Shown in pieces: positions 36,068-45,014 of a stretch of 64,000 nt of DNA (positions are counted from its first letter, which is position 1; each line of letters starts with the position of its first letter). Where the stretch lies: assembly GCF_900010725.2 (NCBI RefSeq), contig NZ_LR734844.1, forward strand, positions 279,463 through 343,462, read 5' to 3'. A program made the translations under genes and the position numbers. The notes below the pieces were generated by a model, which did not search any database, had not been told where the DNA came from, and saw only the letters and a list, made by a program, of their open reading frames with translations. Source of the stretch: Planktothrix serta PCC 8927. Its GTDB lineage: Bacteria > Cyanobacteriota > Cyanobacteriia > Cyanobacteriales > Microcoleaceae.

Positions 36068-36715
36068 ATGAATAATTTGGGATTAAGGAGTCAATCTTTT
36101 CGGGTTTTGACGTTAGTTGTATTAGCGGTAATGGGAAGTCAATTACCCACTTTAGCTAATATTCAAACGAAACCTCAGACCTCGAATTCGGAAGCACAAA
36201 TGGCTCAAAGTCGTTCCAGTTTGTGCCGTCGAATTGGTGAACCCCAGGGGTTAGCCGTTCATGCTCGACCAACTCCGACTTCTCCGGTTATCGGTGGAGT
36301 GGGTTTTAAAACGGAAGTCACCTTAGCCAATAATTCTACAGGCACTCGCGGCCCCGATGGTCGAAATTGGATTGAAATTACTGCCCCTGTAAAGGGTTAT
36401 ATTTCTAATGGTTTTCCTGATGCAACGGGAAATTTATTAGACTGTGGTGATCAAGCTGAAAATCCTAAACCAACACCCGCGAGTCTTTGTCGTCAAGTTG
36501 ATTTATATGCTGCACCCAGAGGGGTTGTGGTGCGAGAAAAACCCTCTCGATTCTCTGAACGGGTTGGGGGTGTTGTCTCAGGAGGGCGAGTAAGATTGGT
36601 GGAGAATTATAAGCTAATTCCTGATACTAATGGCGAAAAACGAGATTGGGTAGAAATTAGTGAACCTCTGGAAGGATTTATCTCGGCTAATACGTTAATT
36701 ATGTGCCGCAAATAG
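36068..36715 (+). CDS. secreted protein with two SH3b-like domains
   Basis: ATG at 36068 with GAGGAG eight bases upstream gives 215 residues; the GTG at 36059 overlaps that site. A signal peptide is clear (FRVLTLVVLAVMGSQLPTLA). Two SH3b domains follow: about residues 55-130 (LCRRIGEPQGLAVHARPTP...WIEITAPVKGYIS) and about 140-215 (LCRQVDLYAAPRGVVVREKP...WVEISEPLEGFIS), with paired cysteines. SH3b domains bind cell wall peptides or other ligands. It follows pheS by 30 bases and may be cotranscribed. No enzyme domain is present. Confidence 0.8.
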   Translation: MNNLGLRSQSFRVLTLVVLAVMGSQLPTLANIQTKPQTSNSEAQMAQSRSSLCRRIGEPQGLAVHARPTPTSPVIGGVGFKTEVTLANNSTGTRGPDGRNWIEITAPVKGYISNGFPDATGNLLDCGDQAENPKPTPASLCRQVDLYAAPRGVVVREKPSRFSERVGGVVSGGRVRLVENYKLIPDTNGEKRDWVEISEPLEGFISANTLIMCRK

Positions 36716-36720
36716 TTAGT

Positions 36721-36745
36721 AGAGACGTGCTAGGGCGCGTCTCTT
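36721..36745. repeat. AGAGACG hairpin repeat, second copy
   Basis: Inverted repeat AGAGACG...CGTCTCT right after the SH3 gene, similar to 12443-12471. A T-rich stretch follows, so it probably acts as a terminator. Confidence 0.6.
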
Positions 36746-36752
36746 TATATTA

Positions 36753-36787
36753 TTTAACCACAAAGGCACAAAGACACAAAGAAGTTA
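36753..36787. repeat. ACCACAAAGGCACAAAG repeat, copy 2
   Basis: Same sequence as 15701-15735, in the space between the SH3 gene and folC. Confidence 0.85.
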
Positions 36788-36795
36788 GAAAAAAT

Positions 36796-38046
36796 TCAAT
36801 TGTTCTCAAGAAGTTGAAAAAAATAACCTAATAAATATAATGACCCACAGAGAACAGGTAAGGTATTTTTCTCTCCTGTAACAGCTTCTAAGGCGGGGAT
36901 TAATGATAGATAAACTTGACAATGGTTTAAATTAGGACACAACGTTTTTGCCAGGGTAGCTAACTGTTCTGGATCGGCATAAGGATGATCGGGAATGGGG
37001 ACTAAATATAATCGATCACCGGGTCTTAATACAGCTTTTAAAATATTAGTATGATCTTTAGTTGATAACATTCCCATCACCCAACTTACCCTATTTTCCG
37101 ATAAACTATCGACATATTGACGTAAGGCAACGGCGGCTGCTGGATTATGGGCGCCATCAATTAATAAGCGCTGATTTTGCCAGGTTATCCATTGTAATCG
37201 TCCGGGCCATTGAGCCTTTTCCATCCCTCTAGCGATCGCCTCCTGTGAAATTTTCCAATCCTGTTGACGGAGAATTTGTAATGTTGCGATCGCGATCGCA
37301 GAATTGATTAATTGTATTTCGCCCAATAGCGGTAAAGGATATTCTAAACCTTGATACTTAGCCACTTGTTGGAGACTGTTTTGATTTTTTGTCCAAATCG
37401 CAGGTTTAACCCAAGTCACCGGACAGTTAAATTCCGTCGCCTGTTGTTGAACAATTTTTTCTGCATCAGGTGGTAAAATACCCACCACAACCGGACATCT
37501 AGGTTTAAGAATTCCGGCTTTTTCAAAGGCGATTTCTGCAAGGGTTGAACCCAAATATTCTTGATGATCTAAACTAATGGAAGTGATCACACTCACTAAA
37601 GGATAATCACAAACATTTGTGGCATCTAAACGTCCTCCTAATCCCACTTCAATCACAGCAATATCTACTTTTTTTTGGGCAAAATATAACCAAGCTGCAA
37701 TCGTTACCACTTCAAACAGAGTTGGGGGAAGTTCATCGGGTGAAATTGCGTTTTCGACTTGTTGTAAAACTTGTAAAAAATCGATTTTTGAAATCGGGTG
37801 TTCATTAATACATAAGCGTTCCGTCCAATCTATTAAGTGAGGAGAAATGTAGCGTCCAACACGATAACCCGCCTGTGTCAAAATAGAAGACAAGTAAGCA
37901 CAGACTGAGCCCTTGCCATTTGTGCCTGCAATATGGATGATAGGAACATCCAGGTGAGGATTTCCTAAGCGTTCGAGGAGTTGTTGGATGCGTTGTAAAC
38001 CTAAATGAATGCCAAACTGTTGATATCGTTGTAAAAATTTATCCAT
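36796..38046 (-). CDS. folC: bifunctional folylpolyglutamate synthase/dihydrofolate synthase
   Basis: Adds glutamate to folates and makes dihydrofolate. ATG at 38046 (416 residues) fits an AGGG ribosome binding site that would otherwise overlap the GTG at 38052. P-loop IHIAGTNGKGSVCAYLSSIL at about residue 39, the magnesium motif EVGLGGRLDATN, and SLDHQEYLG and LIDGAHNPAA are present. Length is normal. It stands alone on the minus strand. Confidence 0.93.
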   Translation of the reverse strand: MDKFLQRYQQFGIHLGLQRIQQLLERLGNPHLDVPIIHIAGTNGKGSVCAYLSSILTQAGYRVGRYISPHLIDWTERLCINEHPISKIDFLQVLQQVENAISPDELPPTLFEVVTIAAWLYFAQKKVDIAVIEVGLGGRLDATNVCDYPLVSVITSISLDHQEYLGSTLAEIAFEKAGILKPRCPVVVGILPPDAEKIVQQQATEFNCPVTWVKPAIWTKNQNSLQQVAKYQGLEYPLPLLGEIQLINSAIAIATLQILRQQDWKISQEAIARGMEKAQWPGRLQWITWQNQRLLIDGAHNPAAAVALRQYVDSLSENRVSWVMGMLSTKDHTNILKAVLRPGDRLYLVPIPDHPYADPEQLATLAKTLCPNLNHCQVYLSLIPALEAVTGEKNTLPVLCGSLYLLGYFFQLLENN

Positions 38047-38208
38047 ATTCACCCTATTGAATCACAACTTTTACTTTTGTCGAAGGATACTGTTTAACAC
38101 GCTATTATTATTAAACACTATGCAACGATGTTTTATCCTCTTAAAAATCTAGTTAGGAAAACAGGAGTTGTTTACAGATAAAATGGGTAGTCTAACCGGG
38201 AGATTAAA

Positions 38209-40869
38209 GTGGAATTGAGGTTTATGCGATATCGTATCCGTAAAATTTTATATCAAGCTCCGTTCTGGACGGGTGGATTAATGGGACTGTTGATTGTGGG
38301 TACAATCGAAGTTTTAAAACATTGGGGTTTCCGGGTTCCTGTTCCCTTTTTATTCTTGGGTTTAACGGTGATGTTATGTGCTAATTTAGGGGGATTAAAC
38401 AACGGATTAACCTGTGCTGGTGTTATTTCTATTTATATTATTTATGCAGCTTGGGCGCAACAGTTTCCTACTATTTTAATTCTGGAACCCATTCAGCTTA
38501 GTTTCGTGATTTTATTGATTTTTATCACGGCTATTTTATTGGGAAGGACAACAGATAAAAATAATCGCTTAATTTTGACTTTAAAAACAACTCAAAGTGA
38601 GTTAAGACAACGATTATTAGAACTAGCAGAAATCAACGCTTTATTAGATCAAGAAAATCAAGAACGTCAACAAGCGGAGACTGCTTTACAAAGTTTAATC
38701 TTAGAGACTGCATCCGTAACCGGAGTCGAATTTTTTCCCGCCTTAGCTCGACAGTTATCTCTGGCTTTAGGAGTTCGCTATGTGATTGTCACAGAAGTTA
38801 TTCCAGAATTACCGGGACGAGTCCGAACTTTAGCTTTTTGGGGAGGCGATCGCTTTTTAGAAAATGCCGAATATGATCTTGATCAAACCCTGTGTACACA
38901 GGTTTATCAAACTCGATCCTTGACGTTTTATCCTGACCGAGTTCAAGAAATATTTCCCCATATTTTATCTTTAGCAGAATTGAATGTTGTTGCCTATATC
39001 GGATTACCTCTGTTTGGACGTTCTGACAAAATTATCGGTCATTTATGTTTACTCCATGATCAACCGATCAAAAATGAAGCCCGAACTCAATCTATGATTC
39101 ATATTTTTGCCGGACGGGTGGCGGCAGAATTAGAACGAAAACAAGCAGAAGAAGCTCAAAAACAAGCAGAAGCTAAATATAGAAGTATTTTTGAAAATGC
39201 AATTGAAGGTATTTTTCAAACTACACCCGATGGTTATTATCTCAGTGCTAATCCAGCCTTAGCAAGAATCTATGGTTATGATTCTCCCGAAGAATTAATC
39301 CAACAGCTTACGAACATCTCAGAACAATTATATGTTGATCCGAAACAACGGGAAGAATTTTGCAAAATCATGACAGAACAAGGTCAAATTTCGGGATTTC
39401 AATATCAAGTTTATCACAAAGATGGGGAGGTAATTTGGATTTCTGAAAATAGTCATTCTGTCTATGATAATCACGGCAATATTTTATATTATGAAGGAAC
39501 GATAGAAGATATTACCCAACGGAAACAAGCCGAAGAAAAGTTACTTTATAATGCCTTTTATGATGAACTCACGACCTTACCTAATCGATCTTTATTTATT
39601 GATCGGTTACAACAATCTTTAGCCCATGCTCAACGCCGTTCTGATGCTTTATTTGCTGTTTTATATATTGATTTAGATCGGTTTAAAGTGATCAATGATA
39701 GTTTAGGGCACGCCGTTGGTAATCAACTCTTAGTCGAGTTAGGTCAACGACTGATGAATACAGTCCGAGACGGGGATACGGTCGCCCGTTTAAATGGAGA
39801 TGAATTTGCGGTTTTAGTTGAAGATATTCAAGATGTTCAAGACGCTACTCAAATTGCTGAACGCATTTCAATGATATTAGCCCAACCCTTTCAACTGGAA
39901 CAACAGGAAGTTTTTACCAGTGCTAGTATTGGGATTACGTTTAATTTTCAAAGTACCGGACGCCTCTATGAATCTGCTGAAGAATTACTGCGAGATGCCG
40001 ATACAGCGATGCGTCATGCCAAATATTTAGGACAGGGATCTCCTCAACTTTTTGATCAACGAATGCAGAAAAATTTCCGCAGTCGATTGCAATTAGAAAC
40101 GGATTTAAGACGGGCAATTGAACGGAAAGAATTATTATTAAATTATCAATTAATTGTTTCATTAGTAACGGGAGAAATTGCCGGATTTGAAGCATTAGCC
40201 CGTTGGAATCATCCGCAACGGGGTTTAGTTTCTCCCGTACAATTTATTCCTTTAGCTGAAGAAACGGGGTTAATTGTTCCTATTGGAGAATGGGTTTTAA
40301 AAACTGCCTGTGAACAAATGCGTCAGTGGCAACTTGAGCATTTAATTAATAATACTGTAACCATGAGTGTGAATGTCGCTGGCCGACAATTTTCTCAACT
40401 CAAACTCGTTAATATGATTCAAGAAGTTTTAGAGGAAACAGGTTTAGAGGCTAAAAATTTGCGATTAGAAATTACTGAAGGGGTGATTATGGAGCATTTT
40501 GAATCAGCAACTACTCAGTTACAAGAATTGCGAGATTTAGGGATTCAATTATCGATTGATGATTTTGGTACAGGATATTCTTCCTTAAGTCGGTTACAAC
40601 AATTTCCCATTGATATTTTAAAAATTGATCGCTCTTTTGTTAGTCCATTAGGAAGTAAAGTTGAAAATCGAGAAATTGTAGAAACAATTATTAATTTAGC
40701 GGTGAATTTGAAAATGAGTGTGGTTGCTGAAGGGGTGGAAACCTTGGAACAAATCTTAGAATTAAAGCAATTAGGCTGTCATTATGGACAGGGATATTTC
40801 TTTTCTCGTCCTTTAGATACTGAGGGAATTAGACAGTTAATTCTTAATCATCAATTTAAGTATTTATAG
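38209..40869 (+). CDS. GGDEF-EAL cyclic-di-GMP protein with GAF and PAS domains
   Basis: An 886-residue membrane protein. N-terminal transmembrane segments (about residues 20-115), a coiled coil, a GAF domain (about 165-305), a PAS domain (about 325-435), GGDEF (about 445-610) and EAL (about 625-880). The GGDEF signature reads ARLNGDEFAV, so the first glycine is asparagine. The EAL domain is intact: GFEALARW, SIDDFGTGYSSLSRL, and DILKIDRSFV. The protein therefore can at least degrade c-di-GMP; whether it makes it is unclear. The start is a GTG at 38209 with GGGAG upstream; an ATG five codons later is possible. Confidence 0.92.
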   Translation: MELRFMRYRIRKILYQAPFWTGGLMGLLIVGTIEVLKHWGFRVPVPFLFLGLTVMLCANLGGLNNGLTCAGVISIYIIYAAWAQQFPTILILEPIQLSFVILLIFITAILLGRTTDKNNRLILTLKTTQSELRQRLLELAEINALLDQENQERQQAETALQSLILETASVTGVEFFPALARQLSLALGVRYVIVTEVIPELPGRVRTLAFWGGDRFLENAEYDLDQTLCTQVYQTRSLTFYPDRVQEIFPHILSLAELNVVAYIGLPLFGRSDKIIGHLCLLHDQPIKNEARTQSMIHIFAGRVAAELERKQAEEAQKQAEAKYRSIFENAIEGIFQTTPDGYYLSANPALARIYGYDSPEELIQQLTNISEQLYVDPKQREEFCKIMTEQGQISGFQYQVYHKDGEVIWISENSHSVYDNHGNILYYEGTIEDITQRKQAEEKLLYNAFYDELTTLPNRSLFIDRLQQSLAHAQRRSDALFAVLYIDLDRFKVINDSLGHAVGNQLLVELGQRLMNTVRDGDTVARLNGDEFAVLVEDIQDVQDATQIAERISMILAQPFQLEQQEVFTSASIGITFNFQSTGRLYESAEELLRDADTAMRHAKYLGQGSPQLFDQRMQKNFRSRLQLETDLRRAIERKELLLNYQLIVSLVTGEIAGFEALARWNHPQRGLVSPVQFIPLAEETGLIVPIGEWVLKTACEQMRQWQLEHLINNTVTMSVNVAGRQFSQLKLVNMIQEVLEETGLEAKNLRLEITEGVIMEHFESATTQLQELRDLGIQLSIDDFGTGYSSLSRLQQFPIDILKIDRSFVSPLGSKVENREIVETIINLAVNLKMSVVAEGVETLEQILELKQLGCHYGQGYFFSRPLDTEGIRQLILNHQFKYL

Positions 40870-40936
40870 TCTTTTTGGTGAAAATGCGATCGCTATTAGT
40901 TGTGTTAAAAAACGAAACTCAACAAAATGATTAAAT

Positions 40937-41029
40937 TTAGATTTCAGCCACTGCCCAACTATGATATTGATCTTGGCGTTTTAGATAAGATACTAATGGC
41001 CCTGTATCCAATAAGATCTTATTTCTCAT
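40937..41029 (-). pseudogene. truncated PIN-domain toxin (VapC-like)
   Basis: 30 residues, MRNKILLDTGPLVSYLKRQD, then a stop. The first strand and aspartate of a PIN-domain ribonuclease are present but the rest is missing. The ATG lies three bases after the stop of the antitoxin-like gene at 41033-41284. Confidence 0.6.
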
Positions 41030-41032
41030 TTT

Positions 41033-41284
41033 TTACCAATTCCCCTGTAAATACTTTTTATTGGTAGAAAGGTCAGAATGGCCACCTTCTAAACAACCTG
41101 CAAACTCTTGAGCAGCTTCATAGGCTGAAATCGGTTGTTGTTCTTCTTCTGGATGTTGAATTTCTTGTTTTTGGGCTTTAAAATGCAAAAATTCAATAAA
41201 ACTAATCACTTCCTCCTGTTGTTGAAGTGATAAGGTTTTAATCATCTCGATAATGGCTTCTGCTTGAGTGATTGTTTGAGTCAT
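41033..41284 (-). CDS. DUF2281-type antitoxin-like protein
   Basis: An 83-residue protein: MTQTITQAEAIIEMIKTLSLQQQEEVISFIEFLHFKAQKQ is the DUF2281 helix-helix motif, and the C-terminal AYEAAQEFAGCLEGGHSDLS is antitoxin-like. The frame is intact but its partner toxin is truncated to 30 codons, so the pair can no longer act as a toxin-antitoxin system. The related 34115-33996 copy has a nonsense codon. Confidence 0.7.
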   Translation of the reverse strand: MTQTITQAEAIIEMIKTLSLQQQEEVISFIEFLHFKAQKQEIQHPEEEQQPISAYEAAQEFAGCLEGGHSDLSTNKKYLQGNW

Positions 41285-41416
41285 AATATAAATTAGAATA
41301 CTTATGAATAGAACTTAGCCTAACTATCTAATTTATTATAACCCAAGTTTAAATATGTGGATTTTTCCCTTGATAATTAAGGGCTTTACTATTTTTCTAT
41401 TTAAGTATTTATAGCA

Positions 41417-41487
41417 GGGAACAGGTAATAGGCAATAGGCAATAGGCAATAGGCAATAGGCAATAGGCAATAGGCAATAGGCAATAA
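41417..41487. repeat. CAATAGG heptamer tandem repeat near psbA
   Basis: About nine copies of the 7-base unit, preceded by GGGAACAGG. It lies downstream of psbA, beyond its terminator. The unit differs from TTCCCTG, but shares length and has a transition (GGGAACAGGTAATAGG) that joins the two kinds. Confidence 0.9.
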
Positions 41488-41495
41488 TGAAAACA

Positions 41496-41527
41496 CAAAA
41501 AAACGCCCTCCTTTTGGAGAGCGTTTT
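41496..41527 (-). terminator. intrinsic terminator of psbA
   Basis: Stem AAACGCTCTCC/GGAGGGCGTTT with a 4-base loop, followed on the minus strand by a long T-run. It starts about 20 bases after the psbA stop. Confidence 0.85.
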
Positions 41528-41545
41528 AATCATTTAAGTCAAGAA

Positions 41546-42628
41546 CTAAGCGTTAACTTTAGGAGCAACTAAAGCTACAGGAATAGATTCACCCGAAGCT
41601 AAATCTAACGGGAAGTTGTGGACGTTGCGTTCGTGCATTGCCTCAATCCCTAAGTTGGCGCGATTGATCATATCAGCCCAGGTATTAATCACTCGACCCT
41701 CTGCATCCAGTAAGGATTGGTTGAAGTTAAAACCGTTCAGGTTGAAAGCGAAGCAAGCCACCGCTAGGGATGCACACCAGATGCCGACCACGGGCCAAGC
41801 ACCTAAGAGGAAGTGCAAGCTACGGCTATTGTTGAAGCTGGCGTATTGGAAGATTAAACGTCCAAAGTAACCATGAGCCGCAACGATATTGTAGGTTTCT
41901 CCTTCTTGACCGAATTTGTAACCGCAGTTTAAAGATTCGTTTTCGGTCGTTTCACGAACTAAAGAAGAAGTCACTAACGAGCCGTGCATCGCAGAGAACA
42001 AAGCGCCACCAAAAATACCGACCACACCCAACATATGTAGGGGGTGCATTAAAACGTTATGTTCGGCTTGCAGGACGATCATAAAGTTGAAAGTGCCGGA
42101 AATTCCCAGGGGTAAACCGTCCGAGAAAGAACCTTGACCGATGGAATAAACCAGCAACACCGCAGTAGCAGCCGCCACAGGAGCACTGTAGGCAACAGCA
42201 ATCCAAGGTCTCATCCCTAAACGGTAGGAGAGTTCCCATTCCCGACCCATGTAGCAGAAGATACCGATCAGGAAATGGAAGACGATCAGTTGGTAAGGGC
42301 CACCGTTATAAAGCCATTCATTCAAGTTAGCGGCTTCCCAAATAGGATAGAAGTGCAGACCAATCGCATTGGAACTAGGCACAACCGCCGCCGTGATGAT
42401 GTTATTCCCGTATAGCAGTGAACCGGAAACAGGTTCGCGGATACCGTCGATATCAACCGGAGGTGCGGCAATGATCGCGAGAATGAAACAGATGGTGGCA
42501 GTTAGTAGGGTTGGAATCATCAGAACGCCAAACCAGCCTACATATAAGCGGTTTTCGGTACTGGTGATCCAGTTACACAACCGTTCCCAGAAGTTTCCTT
42601 GTGACTGACGTTGAATCGTAGTTGTCAT
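41546..42628 (-). CDS. psbA: photosystem II D1 protein
   Basis: A 360-residue thylakoid protein that carries most of the oxygen-evolving cluster and the Q-B site. Five transmembrane helices are present. Visible ligands include H118, Y161, D170, H190, H198 and the C-terminal [17 protein letters not shown], where processing follows Ala-344. Residue 130 is glutamate (GREWELSYR), the form called D1:2 that appears in high-light-induced psbA genes. Codon use is highly biased. The promoter and 5' hairpin lie upstream at 42667-42728 and the terminator at 41496-41527. Other psbA genes are likely elsewhere in the genome. Confidence 0.97.
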   Translation of the reverse strand: MTTTIQRQSQGNFWERLCNWITSTENRLYVGWFGVLMIPTLLTATICFILAIIAAPPVDIDGIREPVSGSLLYGNNIITAAVVPSSNAIGLHFYPIWEAANLNEWLYNGGPYQLIVFHFLIGIFCYMGREWELSYRLGMRPWIAVAYSAPVAAATAVLLVYSIGQGSFSDGLPLGISGTFNFMIVLQAEHNVLMHPLHMLGVVGIFGGALFSAMHGSLVTSSLVRETTENESLNCGYKFGQEGETYNIVAAHGYFGRLIFQYASFNNSRSLHFLLGAWPVVGIWCASLAVACFAFNLNGFNFNQSLLDAEGRVINTWADMINRANLGIEAMHERNVHNFPLDLASGESIPVALVAPKVNA

Positions 42629-42666
42629 CGGAGTTATGTATTGCGTATGTATTTGTCGAGGTTCGA

Positions 42667-42696
42667 TATATGGTTGCTTGGTTTTACAACCATATA
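42667..42696 (-). promoter_or_regulatory. inverted repeat in the psbA leader
   Basis: A perfect 10-base inverted repeat (TATATGGTTG / CAACCATATA, spacer of 10) spans the predicted transcription start and first part of the psbA 5' untranslated region. It may form a hairpin in the mRNA or bind a regulator. Confidence 0.6.
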
Positions 42697-42699
42697 GTT

Positions 42700-42728
42700 A
42701 TATTACTTTGCTCTTTAGAGTTTGTCTA
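42700..42728 (-). promoter_or_regulatory. psbA: psbA promoter
   Basis: On the minus strand a -35 box TAGACA (42723-42728) and a -10 box TAATAT (42700-42705) are separated by exactly 17 bases. Transcription should start near 42693, giving a leader of about 65 bases. Confidence 0.75.
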
Positions 42729-42972
42729 GGGGTTTTAGATAATATATTGTTTATTATTTGTATAAATAAATAACATAAGCTAATATATGTGGCACGAGAA
42801 GCAGAGGACGGAAGAATTCTGATTCCACAATGATTAAATTCAGATTTCAACAGCCCTGATTAAATTAATCATTTCATGCTGATTTTGGGGATAAATTCTA
42901 AAATCACTTTTTCTCTTTCCAAATTCAGCTATGTTTGAGATAGTATTGTTCCCTATTCCAGTTTTTACTGTT

Positions 42973-44565
42973 ATGTCTATAACTGAAAAAAATTTATCTC
43001 AAATCCCTGGAAACCCTTTCAACAGTCTGCGAAAAGCGGATGAACTGTGGACGGGGTTAAAAAATAATAGTCTTCCCCTTCCCAATACCGTTAAACAAGA
43101 CTTTCAACAGTTGGAAACGGTGGATTATGATGTTCTTATTTGTGGGGGAACTCTAGGCATTTTAATCGGTACAACCTTAGCGATGAAAGGGTGGCGAGTA
43201 GCAGTATTAGAACGCGGTAAACTGCGAGGACGGGAACAAGAATGGAATATTTCTCGGAAGGAATTAGAGATTTTTATTGACTTAAATTTACTCTCTGAAG
43301 TAGAATTAAAAACAGCGATCGCAACGGAATATAACCCCGCCCGTTTGAGCATTCAGAATGCTGATGATATTTGGGTTAAAGATGTTCTTAATATTGGGGT
43401 TGATCCCGTTTATTTATTAGAAACCCTCAAAAATCGGTTTTTAGAAGCTGGAGGAATTTTATTAGAAAATACCGCTTATAAATCGGCTATTATTCATCCT
43501 GATGGCGTGGCGGTAAATGTAACCGAAATTCATTCCCCTCGCCTTACAGGAGAGGGGTTAGGGGAGAGGTCAAACATCTTAAGAACCCGTTTATTAATGG
43601 ATGCAATGGGTCATTTTTCTCCCATAGTTCGACAAGCCAGACAAGGACAAAAACCCGATGCAGTGTGTTTAGTAGTGGGAACCTGTGCAACGGGTTATCC
43701 TAATAATAAAACTGGCGATATTTTTGCCTCCTTCACTCCTTTAGAAAATCAATGTCAATATTTCTGGGAAGCCTTTCCCGCCAGAGACGGGAGAACAACT
43801 TATTTATTTACCTATTTAGATGCTGACCCGCAACGATTTAGTTTAGAATGTTTGTTTGAAGATTATTTTAAACTGTTACCCCAATATCAACAGATTCAAC
43901 TGAATCAATTAACCTTTAAACGGGCGTTATTTGGGTTTTTTCCTTGTTATAAAAATAGCCCGTTAAAAATGCCTTGGAATCGTGTTTTTGCCATTGGAGA
44001 TAGTAGCGGAAATCAATCTCCGTTAAGTTTTGGCGGATTTGGGGCGATGGTGCGTCATTTACAACGGTTAACGAATGGTATTGATCAAGCGTTAACAACG
44101 GATCAATTAAGTCAAAATGCTTTATCTTTATTACAACCCTATCAACCGAGTTTATCGGTAACTTGGTTATTTCAACGGTCGATGAGTGTGGGGGTTGAAC
44201 AAACCATTAACCCGGAACAAATTAATCAGTTATTAGCAACGGTATTCCAAGAAATGGAACAATTGGGAGAACCGATTTTAAAGCCTTTCTTGCAAGATGT
44301 GGTGAGGTTTTCCGCCTTAACTCAAACCTTATCCAAAACGGCGATTAATCATCCCGGTTTAATTTTTAAAATTATTCCCCAAGTGGGATTAATTAGTTTA
44401 ATTGATTGGACAATTCACTACTGGAATTTAGGGATTTATACAGGTTTATATCCGTTTGCAAAAACCCTAAAACCTGCGTTCCAAAAATTACCACCTTCTT
44501 CTCAATACTATTATGATCGTTGGTTAGAAGCTTGGCAATATGGGTCAGGACAGGATTATGATTAA
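42973..44565 (+). CDS. cruP: FAD-dependent oxidoreductase, CruP-like (lycopene cyclase type)
   Basis: Starting at ATG 42973 gives 530 residues; the ATG at 42931 would add 14. The N-terminal FAD fingerprint is DVLICGGTLGILIGTTLAMKGWRVAVLERG, followed by GREQEWNISRKEL, a conserved CruA/CruP signature, and a C-terminal AIGDSSGNQSPLSFGGFGAM. The family includes lycopene cyclases of cyanobacteria and the paralogue CruP, whose function is debated. Residues about 186-200 (HSPRLTGEGLGERSN) come from a palindromic repeat inserted in frame. Start choice is not backed by a clear ribosome binding site. Confidence 0.8.
   Translation: MSITEKNLSQIPGNPFNSLRKADELWTGLKNNSLPLPNTVKQDFQQLETVDYDVLICGGTLGILIGTTLAMKGWRVAVLERGKLRGREQEWNISRKELEIFIDLNLLSEVELKTAIATEYNPARLSIQNADDIWVKDVLNIGVDPVYLLETLKNRFLEAGGILLENTAYKSAIIHPDGVAVNVTEIHSPRLTGEGLGERSNILRTRLLMDAMGHFSPIVRQARQGQKPDAVCLVVGTCATGYPNNKTGDIFASFTPLENQCQYFWEAFPARDGRTTYLFTYLDADPQRFSLECLFEDYFKLLPQYQQIQLNQLTFKRALFGFFPCYKNSPLKMPWNRVFAIGDSSGNQSPLSFGGFGAMVRHLQRLTNGIDQALTTDQLSQNALSLLQPYQPSLSVTWLFQRSMSVGVEQTINPEQINQLLATVFQEMEQLGEPILKPFLQDVVRFSALTQTLSKTAINHPGLIFKIIPQVGLISLIDWTIHYWNLGIYTGLYPFAKTLKPAFQKLPPSSQYYYDRWLEAWQYGSGQDYD
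43534..43571. repeat. palindromic repeat inside the cruP-like gene
   Basis: Sequence TCCCCTCGCCTTACAGGAG followed by AGGGGTTAGGGGAGAGG forms a hairpin (CCCCTC...GAGGGG). It reads through in frame as about 13 residues in a loop between the FAD-binding part and the substrate region. This type of sequence is a well-known mobile palindrome in cyanobacterial spacers. Confidence 0.7.
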
Positions 44566-44583
44566 ACACACCAAACCAATTAT

Positions 44584-44615
44584 TGTAGGGTGCGTAAGCG
44601 ATCAGCGCACGCACC
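44584..44615. repeat. GTGCGTGCG palindromic repeat
   Basis: Inverted copy of the repeat also seen at 4110, 44710 and 48441. It follows the cruP-like gene. Confidence 0.8.
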
Positions 44616-44663
44616 ATCAATATTGTTATTTAATCAAACCAACATTGTTATAGTGCTACGCGC

Positions 44664-44695
44664 AAGGGAACAGGGAACAGGGAACAGGGAACAGT
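44664..44695. repeat. CAGGGAA heptamer tandem repeat
   Basis: About four copies of the same unit as at 32140, between two GTGCGTGCG palindromes. Confidence 0.85.
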
Positions 44696-44709
44696 TATTT
44701 AATCAAGTT

Positions 44710-44743
44710 TAAGGTGCGTGCGCTTTGCTTACGCACCCTACAT
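44710..44743. repeat. GTGCGTGCG palindromic repeat
   Basis: Direct copy of the repeat, orientation opposite to that at 44584. The two bracket the heptamer repeat. Confidence 0.8.
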
Positions 44744-44753
44744 TTAAAAGGGG

Positions 44754-45014
44754 TTAAATGACTCCCAAACTGGATAATCCTAAAATCACACCCGCCCCTA
44801 AAATATGACCAAAACTTGTGGTTGCTAAAACCGCAGGTAAGCCAAACCCACCGAACATATTCGATGAGGGTAATTGAGGGCCAGCATTAGGCTGTTGGAT
44901 GGAGAATTTACCAATGGCGATCGCTACAATATTGCACAAAATCATTACAATGGCGATAGTGGGACTCCAGGCGTGAGTAACGGGAGTGTTAGTAGCGGCG
45001 GCTAAAAGCATCAT
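44754..45014 (-). CDS. psaK: photosystem I reaction centre subunit PsaK
   Basis: An 86-residue thylakoid protein with two transmembrane helices (about residues 18-37 and 58-83). HAWSPTIAIVMILCNIVAIAIGKFSIQ and GFGLPAVLATTSFGHILGAGVILGL are PsaK hallmarks. It sits at the edge of photosystem I, where it helps link phycobilisomes or light-harvesting proteins. A GGAGAT ribosome binding site lies eight bases before the tandem ATGs. It is monocistronic. Confidence 0.93.
   Translation of the reverse strand: MMLLAAATNTPVTHAWSPTIAIVMILCNIVAIAIGKFSIQQPNAGPQLPSSNMFGGFGLPAVLATTSFGHILGAGVILGLSSLGVI

Noticed and set aside
41336..41533. ORF of 65 residues, minus strand, rich in IAYCLLP
   Set aside because: It is a translation of the CAATAGG heptamer repeat and the psbA terminator, not a protein.
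42931..42972. Upstream ATG for the cruP-like gene
   Set aside because: The 14 added residues (FEIVLFPIPVFTV) are hydrophobic and unlike the family start; the ATG at 42973 fits better, though neither has a strong ribosome binding site.
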